A DNA stretch of 64,000 nt from Mycobacterium szulgai. Lineage in GTDB: Bacteria; Actinomycetota; Actinomycetes; Mycobacteriales; Mycobacteriaceae. A model generated the notes under the pieces. That model worked only from the letters and a program-made list of their open reading frames with translations. It was not told the origin of the DNA and ran no database searches. Every line of letters starts with the position of its first letter. Within the stretch, counting starts at the first letter, position 1. Made by a program: the position numbers and the translations under genes. The DNA lies in NCBI RefSeq assembly GCF_002116635.1, contig NZ_LQPW01000013.1, forward strand, positions 62,001 to 126,000, read 5' to 3'. Shown piece by piece: positions 28,047 through 35,518 of this stretch.

Positions 28047-29210
28047 ATGACAAACCCCTTCGCTGGGCAGGCTGACATTCCGAACCGGGAAGGTAGCTGG
28101 GCCCAGCAGGCCGAAGCGGAGCTGCCAACCCGCCGTCACCGTGAGGAAATCGAGCGTTGCATCTCCCACGGGCTCGAAGCCGCACCCACGATCAATGACC
28201 GCACGCTGTCGACCTTTTCCCGGGGTGAGCTACCGCACTTCGCCGGGGAACGCGGCACGTTTCTGAAATGCCCGTTCCTGGAAGACGTGAACGAGGTCGG
28301 CGACGCCGAGGTGGCGGTGTTCGGTGCGCCACTGGACGCAGGCACCACCTACCGGCCCGGTACCAGATTCGGCCCGATGGGGATCCGCCGCTCGACCAAC
28401 CTGTTCGGCACCTACTGCTACGAACTCGGAGTCGACCTGCGCGAACAGCTCAACATCGTCGACATCGGCGACGTGGTGACCATTCCCGCGAACATTGAGA
28501 AGTCTTTCGACCAGATCAGCCAAGCCATGTCGCACGTGGTCTCGCAGGGCGTATTCCCGGTGATCCTCGGCGGCGACCACTCGATCGGATTCCCCACCGT
28601 CCGCGGCCTGGCTCCGCACATGGACGGCAACGTGGGCATCATCCACTTCGACCGGCACGTGGACACCCAGGAGACCGATCTCGACGAGCGGATGCACACG
28701 ACCCCGTGGTTTCACGCGACCAACATCAAGAACGCGCCGGCCACCAACCTCGTGCAGATCGGCATCGGTGGCTGGCAAGCCCCCCGCGCGGGGGTGCAAG
28801 TCGGCCGACAGCGCGGTAGCACCGTCATCACCGTGGGGGACGTCGAACGGGTCGGCATAGAGAAGGTTGCCGAGATCGCGCTCGAAACGGCGTGGAAAGA
28901 CGCCAAGGCGGTCTATCTGTCGTTCGACATCGATGTGATCGACGCCGGATTCGTGCCCGGCACCGGCTGGCCCGAGCCCGGCGGACTGTTGCCCCGCGAG
29001 GCACTCAACCTCATCAGGCTGATCTCTGAGCCCGGCTTGAACGGTATCGAGGTGGTGGAATGCTCGCCGCCCTACGACTGGGCAGAGCAGACAGCGCTGA
29101 TGAGCAGCCGGGTCATCCTGGATAGTCTGGCGGTAATGGTGCGGGCCGGGAAACTCGGGAAGAAACCAGCCTCGCTCAAGCGGCATGCATGGGGCCCCTT
29201 CAACGACTGA
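28047..29210 (+). CDS. gdmH: ureohydrolase, candidate guanidine hydrolase (agmatinase/arginase superfamily)
   Basis: A 387-residue metal hydrolase, longer than ordinary agmatinases (about 300-320) by an N-terminal extension. The dinuclear-metal ligands are all present: His178 in GGDHS, Asp202/His204/Asp206 in FDRHVD, and Asp294/Asp296 in SFDIDVID. Two motifs depart from agmatinase consensus: DRHVDTQET instead of the DAHxD pattern, and GTGWPEPGG instead of GTGTPEPGG. The upstream guanidine-III riboswitch points to guanidine itself as substrate, as in the nickel-dependent GdmH of cyanobacteria. The product would be urea plus ammonia, and urease lies next door. The alternative is agmatinase or guanidinobutyrase. 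GAGAGGAAG precedes the ATG. Confidence 0.8.
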   Translation: MTNPFAGQADIPNREGSWAQQAEAELPTRRHREEIERCISHGLEAAPTINDRTLSTFSRGELPHFAGERGTFLKCPFLEDVNEVGDAEVAVFGAPLDAGTTYRPGTRFGPMGIRRSTNLFGTYCYELGVDLREQLNIVDIGDVVTIPANIEKSFDQISQAMSHVVSQGVFPVILGGDHSIGFPTVRGLAPHMDGNVGIIHFDRHVDTQETDLDERMHTTPWFHATNIKNAPATNLVQIGIGGWQAPRAGVQVGRQRGSTVITVGDVERVGIEKVAEIALETAWKDAKAVYLSFDIDVIDAGFVPGTGWPEPGGLLPREALNLIRLISEPGLNGIEVVECSPPYDWAEQTALMSSRVILDSLAVMVRAGKLGKKPASLKRHAWGPFND

Positions 29211-29959
29211 TCAATGCATCAGCCCTGGATCAACGGTGTACAGGCGATGAAGTTTCCATTCGGTGGCGTCGACCCGCTCAGACCGCTCAGACCGCGGGTG
29301 AGCTGGGTTGGCACCAAAACCCGTGCACCGCCGGGTTCTTTAGCGTCGATCACTTTGAATATGACTCGTTCCTCGTTCTATTGAAGAGCGTGGTTTAAGC
29401 TTGCTTGTAGTAATACTGGCAAATTAATCATCAATGCGAGGGCTTACCCAATTTTGCGGTTGGCCGGACGTGGCGCGGTTGCGCTGCGTGGGTCCCGTTG
29501 ACCGCCGCCTCCGACGCAGGCCGGCGTTGCCGGATGGGGCGCCGGGCGTCATAATCATGTGTCACGCGCGCGAATTGCGCTGTACACAAACTTTTCTCGG
29601 TGAATCAGTTGCCAACGCGTTGGCGTACGGAGGGGCGTCAAATTGCGAGGGTGTCCCCGGCCGGCACTTTCGCATGCCTGGGGCGCAACGATGGCCCCGC
29701 AGCAGTCGTCCGGCAACCTCGGCGATTCATTGCCAGCAAATTCTCAGCAGTTAACCAGCGCTGTTACAGCCGCGCAGTTGACTATTAGCACGGTCCGGCG
29801 ATTCGTACGTCGGTTGGGCGATCGGGACGCCCGCAGGGCCATGATGCGCGCGAAGCGCGATGATGCTCGGGGACAGAGCACATCGCGACACGCATCAAAC
29901 CTGTTGGCGCCGTGGAGCGTTCGCGGAGGCGCCGGGCCGCCTGTTAGGGGGCTGCAGCG
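29211..29959. other. 749-bp gap with no convincing gene
   Basis: Between the ureohydrolase and the first PPE gene. Several open frames exist (for example 29434-29754 plus) but none has recognisable sequence, a good ribosome site or typical codon use. There is a short direct repeat of CCGCTCAGA around 29272-29298 and a locally AT-richer patch near 29380-29440. No terminator-like hairpin is obvious. It probably holds the PPE promoter and decayed sequence; no upstream PE gene is visible. Confidence 0.5.
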
Positions 29960-31312
29960 GTGGATTTTGCGGTATTGCCGCCGGAGATCAACTCCGGCCG
30001 GATGTATATGGGCCCGGGATCGGGGCCATTGGTGGCGGCTGCTGCTGCCTGGGAGGCGTTGGCGGCGGAGCTCAGCTCCACCGCGAGTTCCTATCGCGGG
30101 GTGATCGCCGAGCTGACCGGCGGACCGTGGGTGGGTCCGTCGTCGACGTCGATGACGGCCGCGGCGATTCCATATATGTCGTGGATAGATTCCACCGCGG
30201 CGCAGGCTGAGCAGACCGCCGGTCAGCTCGGGTCGGCCGCGGCGGCCTACGAAGCGGCGTTTGCGGCGACCGTGCCCCCCAGCGAGATCGAGGTCAATCG
30301 GGCACTGCTGGCAGCGTTGGTGGCCACCAACATCTTCGGCCAGAACACCCCGGCCATCACGGCCACCGAGGCCCAGTACGCCGAGATGTGGGCCCAGGAT
30401 GCCGCGGCGATGTACGGCTACGCCGGTGCCTCAGCCGCCGCGACGACGTTGACGCCGTTCACCTCCCCCCCGCAGAGCACCAACCAGAATGGAACCGCCA
30501 CTCAAGCCGCCGCGGTCGGCCAGGCCGCTGCCGCCCAAGGCGGCACCTCGCAGTCCACTCTGGCCCAGCTGGCCGCGGTGCCCAATCTGCTGCAAGGTCT
30601 GGCGTCCGGCGGGTCGTTCGACCCCATTACCTGGCTGCACAACTTTGCGACCAGCCCATTGGGCATGGCCATCAACAAATTCGGCTCTGATGCGGGCAAC
30701 GTCGCCACCGAATTCAGTGGATTCGCCTTCGTGGCCTCGGGCATCACCCCCTTCTTCGTTTCGCTCTACCCACTGGCGCTGCCGCCGTCGGCCGCGGCCG
30801 TGGTGTCCGACGTCACGGGAGACGGGCTGGGCTCCGCCCTCGTCGGCTATGGCTCGGACAGCAGCGCCGGAGTCGCTGCCGGTGTGGGTGAGGCGGCGAC
30901 GGTCGGTAAGTTGTCGGTGCCGCAGTCTTGGGTGTCGTCTCCGGCGATCCGGCTTGCCGCCACCGCATTGCCGGCCGGCGGCGGCGAGGCACTGCCGCAA
31001 ACGGGAGCGGCTGGACCCGGCGGCCTTTACGGCATACCGCCGATGGGCAGCCTGGTCAACGCGCCACGAGGCGGCGAAACCCCGGCCCGGTCGCGCCCGC
31101 GCAGCAAGGTGCTGCCGCCATGGGCCGCCGGGGCGGAAGCCGACGAGCCGGCCCAGGTCCGGTTGCCGCAGCCGCAACGGGCGACCCAACATGTCGCCAG
31201 CGCGCTGAGCGAACGCGAACGCGATGAGTTGGCGGCGCTGCGCAAGGAGATCGCCGAGCTGGCCACGGAGCGCGACGCGGCAGCCCGCTTGATCAAGGAA
31301 GCGATGCTGTGA
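29960..31312 (+). CDS. PPE family protein, PPE-SVP subgroup (first of a tandem pair)
   Basis: A 450-residue PPE protein. The N-terminal domain (about 180 residues) starts [20 protein letters not shown] with Pro-Pro-Glu at 7-9 and has GPWVGPSS, near the usual Trp-x-Gly turn. The C-terminal part contains [10 protein letters not shown], the SVP motif, and ends in a charged coiled-coil-like tail ([10 protein letters not shown]-type heptads). PPE proteins are exported by type VII (ESX) systems; some act as small-solute channels of the mycomembrane. No PE partner lies beside it. It begins with GTG after a GGGGG tract and overlaps the second PPE gene by GTGA. Confidence 0.93.
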   Translation: MDFAVLPPEINSGRMYMGPGSGPLVAAAAAWEALAAELSSTASSYRGVIAELTGGPWVGPSSTSMTAAAIPYMSWIDSTAAQAEQTAGQLGSAAAAYEAAFAATVPPSEIEVNRALLAALVATNIFGQNTPAITATEAQYAEMWAQDAAAMYGYAGASAAATTLTPFTSPPQSTNQNGTATQAAAVGQAAAAQGGTSQSTLAQLAAVPNLLQGLASGGSFDPITWLHNFATSPLGMAINKFGSDAGNVATEFSGFAFVASGITPFFVSLYPLALPPSAAAVVSDVTGDGLGSALVGYGSDSSAGVAAGVGEAATVGKLSVPQSWVSSPAIRLAATALPAGGGEALPQTGAAGPGGLYGIPPMGSLVNAPRGGETPARSRPRSKVLPPWAAGAEADEPAQVRLPQPQRATQHVASALSERERDELAALRKEIAELATERDAAARLIKEAML

Positions 31313-32676
31313 GCCTGGTCCTGGATTTTGCCGCACTGCCACCGGAGATCAACTCCGGCCGGATGTATATGGGTGCGGGGCCCGAGTCGATGGTCACCGC
31401 TGCTGCAGCGTGGGCCGGGTTGGCGGCGGAGTTGAAGTCGAGGGCGGCTTCGTTTTCCGCGGTGGTGGACGAGCTGACCGGCGGACCGTGGTTCGGCCCG
31501 TCGTCGATGTCGATGGCCGCAGCGGCGGTTCCCTATGTGTCGTGGATGAACACCACCGCAGCTCAGGCTGAGCAGACCGCTGGCCAGCTAGGTGCCGCGG
31601 TGGCGGCATACGAAGCGGCGTTCGCAGCGACCGTGTCGCCCGCCGAGATCGAGGTGAACCGGGCGCTGCTGGCATCCTTGGTGTCCACCAACCTGGTGGG
31701 GCAGAACACGCCCGCGATCGCGTCCACCGAGGCGCAGTACGCCCAGATGTGGGCCCAGGATGCCGTGGCGATGTATGCCTACGCGGGCGCCTCGTCAGCG
31801 GCAACCACACTGCAGGCCTTCACCTCTCCGCCGCAAACCACCGACCCCGCGGGGCCGGCCACGCAAGCCGCCGCCGTCAGTCAAGCCGCCTCAACCGGCA
31901 CGACGCAGTCGACGTTGTCTCAACTGGCAGCGGTCCCGAACTTGCTGAGCCAACTTTCCACGGGCACGTTTCCGGGATCGGATGCGCTGCTTGCTTTCTT
32001 CAATAGCTACCCGGTCCAAGCGTTTGAACAGGTCAGCGAGGACACACTCGGTATCGGGATTTTTTCGTATGGAGTCAACTTCGCCATTTCCGGCGTATTG
32101 CTGACGGCCGCGCCGGCGATAGCGGTGGCGTTCAATCCGCTGGCCGATGCGCTCAGCGCGCCCGCGGCCGCGGCGGTCTCCGACGTGTCCGGTGACGGTC
32201 TGGGGAGCACCTTGGCGGGTAGCCCCGGGGGCGTGTCGGCGGGGCTGGGATCGGCGGCGACGGTGGGCAAGCTGTCGGTACCGCCGTCGTGGGGCACCTC
32301 CGGTAATGCACCGGCTATCCGGCTTGCCGCGACGGCGTTGCCGACTCCCGGCCTGGACGGCTCGCCCCAGGTGGGGCCGGCCGGCATAGCCGGTTACTAC
32401 GGCGGTGTGCCGCCGCTGGGTGGTCCGTTGGCAAGTGTCGTCAACGCCCCACGGGGCGACCAGACGCGATCGCGCACCGGCTGGCGTCAACGGGTGATCC
32501 CCGCGATCGCGCGCGAGCCCGAGACTCAGCAGGACGACTGGGTGGACGGCGACGGCGCGGTCAGCGAACGCGATGAGCTCAATCAATTGCGCAAAGCGGC
32601 CGCCGACATAGCCCGTCAGCGCGATGTGCTCAAACGCACCGCGGCGACCCTGATTCAGGAGGCGGCCCATAAATAA
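31309..32676 (+). CDS. PPE family protein, PPE-SVP subgroup (second of a tandem pair)
   Basis: A 455-residue paralogue of the preceding PPE. It starts [20 protein letters not shown] and carries [23 protein letters not shown] and the C-terminal [11 protein letters not shown]. The first 180 residues are closely similar to the upstream copy and a 32-bp DNA stretch is identical (29981-30012 and 31342-31373), so a tandem duplication is likely; the central linkers have diverged. The charged tail ([20 protein letters not shown]) resembles a coiled coil. The start GTG overlaps the previous stop, so the two are translationally coupled. Confidence 0.93.
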   Translation: MSLVLDFAALPPEINSGRMYMGAGPESMVTAAAAWAGLAAELKSRAASFSAVVDELTGGPWFGPSSMSMAAAAVPYVSWMNTTAAQAEQTAGQLGAAVAAYEAAFAATVSPAEIEVNRALLASLVSTNLVGQNTPAIASTEAQYAQMWAQDAVAMYAYAGASSAATTLQAFTSPPQTTDPAGPATQAAAVSQAASTGTTQSTLSQLAAVPNLLSQLSTGTFPGSDALLAFFNSYPVQAFEQVSEDTLGIGIFSYGVNFAISGVLLTAAPAIAVAFNPLADALSAPAAAAVSDVSGDGLGSTLAGSPGGVSAGLGSAATVGKLSVPPSWGTSGNAPAIRLAATALPTPGLDGSPQVGPAGIAGYYGGVPPLGGPLASVVNAPRGDQTRSRTGWRQRVIPAIAREPETQQDDWVDGDGAVSERDELNQLRKAAADIARQRDVLKRTAATLIQEAAHK

Positions 32677-32764
32677 CAGCTTCCGTTGCCAATCGCTCTC
32701 CCCTATCGGCGGACGAGAAGCAGCGCAACAGCTTTCGAATTTTCGTTGATTGGAGGTCCATTCC

Positions 32765-34345
32765 GTGGTGTTTGCTGGGTCCAACAAGAGCTGGGATAGT
32801 GATGTGGCCGTCGACTCGATACCGATCGCGCCGGACATCCTTGATAACTATTCCCACCCGCCGCCGGATTCGAGCAGCGACCTAGCTGCCGACGACGATC
32901 AGGCCCAGCTCAAGGCGTTGGGATTCCAGTCCGAGTTCAGGCGGGACATGAGCCCGTGGGCCAATTTCTCGCTGGGGTTCACCTACCTCTCGCCGGTGGT
33001 TGGCATCTACACGGTTTTTGCGTTCGCGCTGGCCGCGGCCGGTCCGCCGATGATCTGGAGTCTGTTGATCGCGGGAGCGGGGCAGATGCTGGTTGCGCTG
33101 GTATTCAGCGAAGTGGTGGCGCAATTCCCGGTGGCCGGCGGCGTCTATCCCTGGGCGCGGCGACTGTGGGGCCGCAAATGGGCATGGATGACGGGGTGGG
33201 TCTACATGTTCTGCCTGTTAGCCCTGATCGCGGACGCGGCTTTCGGTGCCGGGCCGTACATGGCCGCCATGTTCGGCTTCGCGCCGTCGGTGCAGGCGAA
33301 AATCTATTGCGGTCTCGCGGTGTTGGCGTTGGCAACCGTGATCAATCTGACCGGTACCAAGATGCTGGGCTACTTCGCCATCTTCGGCTTTACCGCCGAA
33401 CTCGTCGGCGCCCTGGTCGTAGGCACGTGGCTGCTGCTCACGCAGCGGCATCACGGGCTCGGTGTGCTCTTCAACAGCTTCGGCGCCCAAGGCGAACACA
33501 GCTTCCTGTATGCATTCTTGGCCGCAAGCCTGATCGCGCTTTACCAATTCTTCGGGTTCGAGGCCTGCGGCGACGTCGCCGAGGAAGTACCCAACCCGGG
33601 CAAGCAGATACCAAAAGCCATGCGCCGCACCATCTACATCGGCGGAGCCGCAGCGACGTTCGTCTGCCTCAGCCTGATCCTGTCGGTCGCCGACTTCGGC
33701 GCGGTGATCCGCGGCGAGGACACCAATCCCATCTCGACCGTTTTGACGAGAACGTTCGGCGACGTCGGATCCCGGATCGTGCTCGCCATCGTGCTGATTT
33801 CGTTCGTGTCGTGCGCCCTGAGCCTGCAAGCCGCCGCCAGCCGGCTCATCTACTCCTACGGCCGCGACGACATGATCGTCGGCTCGCGGCTACTGGCGAA
33901 ATTCGACCACAAACGACATGTGCCGCCCTACGCCCTGCTGGCAGCGGTGATCGTGCCGGCGGCCTTGATCATCGGATCAATCATTTCCACCCACCCGCTG
34001 ACCAAACTAATCAGCTTCGGCACGGTCGGGGTGTATATCGGGTTCCAGATGGTCGTGCTGGCCGCGCTGCGGGCCAGGGTGAAGGGCTGGGCACCGTCGG
34101 GTAAGTATCGGCTGGGCCGTTGGGGCATGCTCGTCAACATCGGCGCGCTGATCTATGGCGTCGCTGCGATCGTCAACATTTGCTGGCCGCGGACACCCGA
34201 GGCGCCCTGGTATGACAACTACGTCGTCTTGCTGATGTCGGGTCTCGTGGTGGGTCTGGGCCTGGTCTACCTGGTTACGACCCGCGCCCACACCAAAAGC
34301 AATGCGCCGCACGCTGACGCGATCCCGGTGGCCGATGCGGCTTAG
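32765..34345 (+). CDS. APC-superfamily amino acid/amine permease
   Basis: About 526 residues with roughly 12 membrane helices. The first helix region, SPWANFSLGFTYLSPVVGIYTVF (about residues 65-87), is typical of the GABA/BAT-type APC branch, followed by VYPWARRLWGRKWAWMTGWVYMF and FGFEACGDVAEEVPNPGKQIPKAMRRTIYIGG, the conserved APC segment. GTG at 32765 sits eight bases after GGAGG. Substrate unknown; because it ends the segment that starts with a guanidine riboswitch and hydrolase, guanidine or a related amine such as agmatine is a reasonable guess. It is convergent with the thioesterase gene. Confidence 0.87.
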   Translation: MVFAGSNKSWDSDVAVDSIPIAPDILDNYSHPPPDSSSDLAADDDQAQLKALGFQSEFRRDMSPWANFSLGFTYLSPVVGIYTVFAFALAAAGPPMIWSLLIAGAGQMLVALVFSEVVAQFPVAGGVYPWARRLWGRKWAWMTGWVYMFCLLALIADAAFGAGPYMAAMFGFAPSVQAKIYCGLAVLALATVINLTGTKMLGYFAIFGFTAELVGALVVGTWLLLTQRHHGLGVLFNSFGAQGEHSFLYAFLAASLIALYQFFGFEACGDVAEEVPNPGKQIPKAMRRTIYIGGAAATFVCLSLILSVADFGAVIRGEDTNPISTVLTRTFGDVGSRIVLAIVLISFVSCALSLQAAASRLIYSYGRDDMIVGSRLLAKFDHKRHVPPYALLAAVIVPAALIIGSIISTHPLTKLISFGTVGVYIGFQMVVLAALRARVKGWAPSGKYRLGRWGMLVNIGALIYGVAAIVNICWPRTPEAPWYDNYVVLLMSGLVVGLGLVYLVTTRAHTKSNAPHADAIPVADAA

Positions 34346-34358
34346 CGCCTTATCGCCC

Positions 34359-34793
34359 CTAGAGATTCTGTAGCCGCACCTGACCGCGGGCCACCACCCG
34401 GTCGTCGTCGTCGGTGATCGTGACCAACCAGAGTTGCTGACGACGACCGCGGTGCACCGGTTCGGCCCGGCCGTACACCATTCCGGAGCTGATGGACCGC
34501 AGGAAGTCCGTGTTGTTGTTGACGCCGACCACTTCCCCGCCGCCGTTGGCGGCAAGCCAGGTGAAAGCGGCCACGCTGGCCATGCTCTCGATCATCGAGC
34601 AGTAGACGCCGCCATGCACGAGGCCCATCGGCTGCAACAGGTTCGGCTTGACCTCGAGCTGTGCGCGGGCACCGTCGGGGCTGAGTTCGGTGAACTGCAG
34701 GCCGAGCTGGGTATCGAACGGCGCGGTGAAATCCGGCGGGATGGGCGGCGTAAGCGCATCTGTTGAGTCCGGCGCGTCCGGCGTGGAGGCCAC
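34359..34793 (-). CDS. PaaI-like hotdog thioesterase (Rv1847 type)
   Basis: About 144 residues with a hotdog fold. LQPMGLVHGGVYCSMIESMAS (about residues 65-85) is the catalytic helix signature HGGxxxxLxE/D-like of the PaaI group, followed by GVNNNTDFLRSI. The substrate is an acyl-CoA of unknown type. GTG at 34793 begins VASTPDAPDST; an earlier in-frame codon at 34853 is inside the palindromic hairpin and less likely. In M. tuberculosis this gene adjoins ureA as I recall; here it is separated by the inserted segment. An iron box lies upstream. Confidence 0.85.
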   Translation of the reverse strand: MASTPDAPDSTDALTPPIPPDFTAPFDTQLGLQFTELSPDGARAQLEVKPNLLQPMGLVHGGVYCSMIESMASVAAFTWLAANGGGEVVGVNNNTDFLRSISSGMVYGRAEPVHRGRRQQLWLVTITDDDDRVVARGQVRLQNL

Positions 34794-34831
34794 GTTCTCG
34801 TGTCTACACCATCGACGAATGTCCACAAACG

Positions 34832-34863
34832 GGCGAGCCCCGTGACGTGTCACGGGGCTCGCC
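34832..34863. repeat. 32-bp perfect palindrome (15-bp arms) between thioesterase and blaI
   Basis: GGCGAGCCCCGTGAC (34832-34846), a GT spacer, then the exact reverse complement (34849-34863). It would form a very stable hairpin in the 5' region of the minus-strand thioesterase mRNA, 39 bases before its start. It could be a regulatory hairpin or an operator. No U tract is present on either side. Confidence 0.85.
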
Positions 34864-34937
34864 GATCGAGTAGACCGGGGGTCGCTGCAGCCCTCAGGAC
34901 TCTGCCGCGGTCATTGTTTCGCTCGACCGGATTCAGC

Positions 34938-34956
34938 ATAGGCAAGGCTGCCCTAA
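34938..34956. promoter_or_regulatory. IdeR (DtxR-type) iron box between thioesterase and blaI
   Basis: ATAGGCAAGGCTGCCCTAA matches the 19-bp IdeR consensus TTAGGTTAGGCTAACCTAA at 14 of 19 positions, including both conserved cores (TAGG and CCTAA) and the central AGGCT. It lies in the divergent gap, 145 bp from the thioesterase start and 132 bp from blaI. I recall the corresponding M. tuberculosis Rv1846c-Rv1847 gap being listed among those with an iron box. Confidence 0.7.
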
Positions 34957-35087
34957 TTTCGCAAGCTTTGAGCGCGTAGCGTTGCGTTCGTGTCGTGCCG
35001 CGCGTTTCGTTTCGGCCGGCTGGGGATACGACGGTCGGTAGTAAGCCGGAGTACGCTTGTTTCAACCTTGATGGAGATGAACGAACT

Positions 35088-35504
35088 ATGGCCAAGCTGA
35101 CGCGGCTGGGGGATCTGGAACGCGCCGTGATGGATCACCTGTGGTCTACGGCGGAACCGCAAACCGTTCGCCAGGTCCACGAAGCCTTGTCGGCTCGGCG
35201 CGACCTCGCCTATACGACGGTGATGACCGTGTTGCAACGGCTGGCCAAGAAGAATCTGGTCTCCCAGCTTCGCGACGATAGGGCCCACCGCTATGCGCCC
35301 GTGCACGGCCGCGACGAGCTAGTTGCCGGGCTCATGGTCGATGCGTTGGACCAGGCCGAGGACTCCGGCGGCCGGCAGGCTGCGCTGGTGCATTTCGTCG
35401 AGCGGGTCGGGGCCGATGAGGCGGATGCTCTTCGCCGGGCCCTCGCCGAATTGGAAATCAGCCATCGCGATCCGCCATCTGCTGGCGCTCCAGCGGAGGG
35501 CTGA
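35088..35504 (+). CDS. blaI: BlaI-type transcriptional repressor (Rv1846c type)
   Basis: A 138-residue BlaI/MecI-family winged-helix repressor. MAKLTRLGDLERAVMDHLW and TVRQVHEALSARRDLAYTTVMTVLQRLAKKNLV (about residues 26-58) form the DNA-binding domain, and the C-terminal half gives dimerisation. In M. tuberculosis BlaI represses blaC, the ATP synthase operon and its own operon. Length equals the M. tuberculosis protein. ATG at 35088 is preceded by GGAG. blaR follows 14 bp later. Confidence 0.92.
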   Translation: MAKLTRLGDLERAVMDHLWSTAEPQTVRQVHEALSARRDLAYTTVMTVLQRLAKKNLVSQLRDDRAHRYAPVHGRDELVAGLMVDALDQAEDSGGRQAALVHFVERVGADEADALRRALAELEISHRDPPSAGAPAEG

Positions 35505-35518
35505 GGGAGACTGGCAGC

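Noticed and set aside
28776-28800. CCCCGCGCGGGG palindrome inside the hydrolase gene as a regulatory hairpin
   Set aside because: It encodes part of the continuous GWQAPRAG segment of the protein and is explained by codon use.
29434-29754. A 106-residue plus-strand frame as a gene before the PPE pair
   Set aside because: It is Arg- and Cys-rich in an untypical way, has no ribosome site and no recognisable similarity; treated as non-coding.
32700-32764. A GGACGAG stretch upstream of the APC permease, resembling part of the guanidine-III aptamer
   Set aside because: Neither the GCCGTACCCGG nor the ACAAGACGG part follows, and no pseudoknot can form; a short chance match.
35030-35060. GTAGTA and AGTAC near the blaI start as a BlaI operator
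   Set aside because: The known operator is an inverted repeat TACTAC-N5-GTAGTA; here the halves are not inverted relative to each other.
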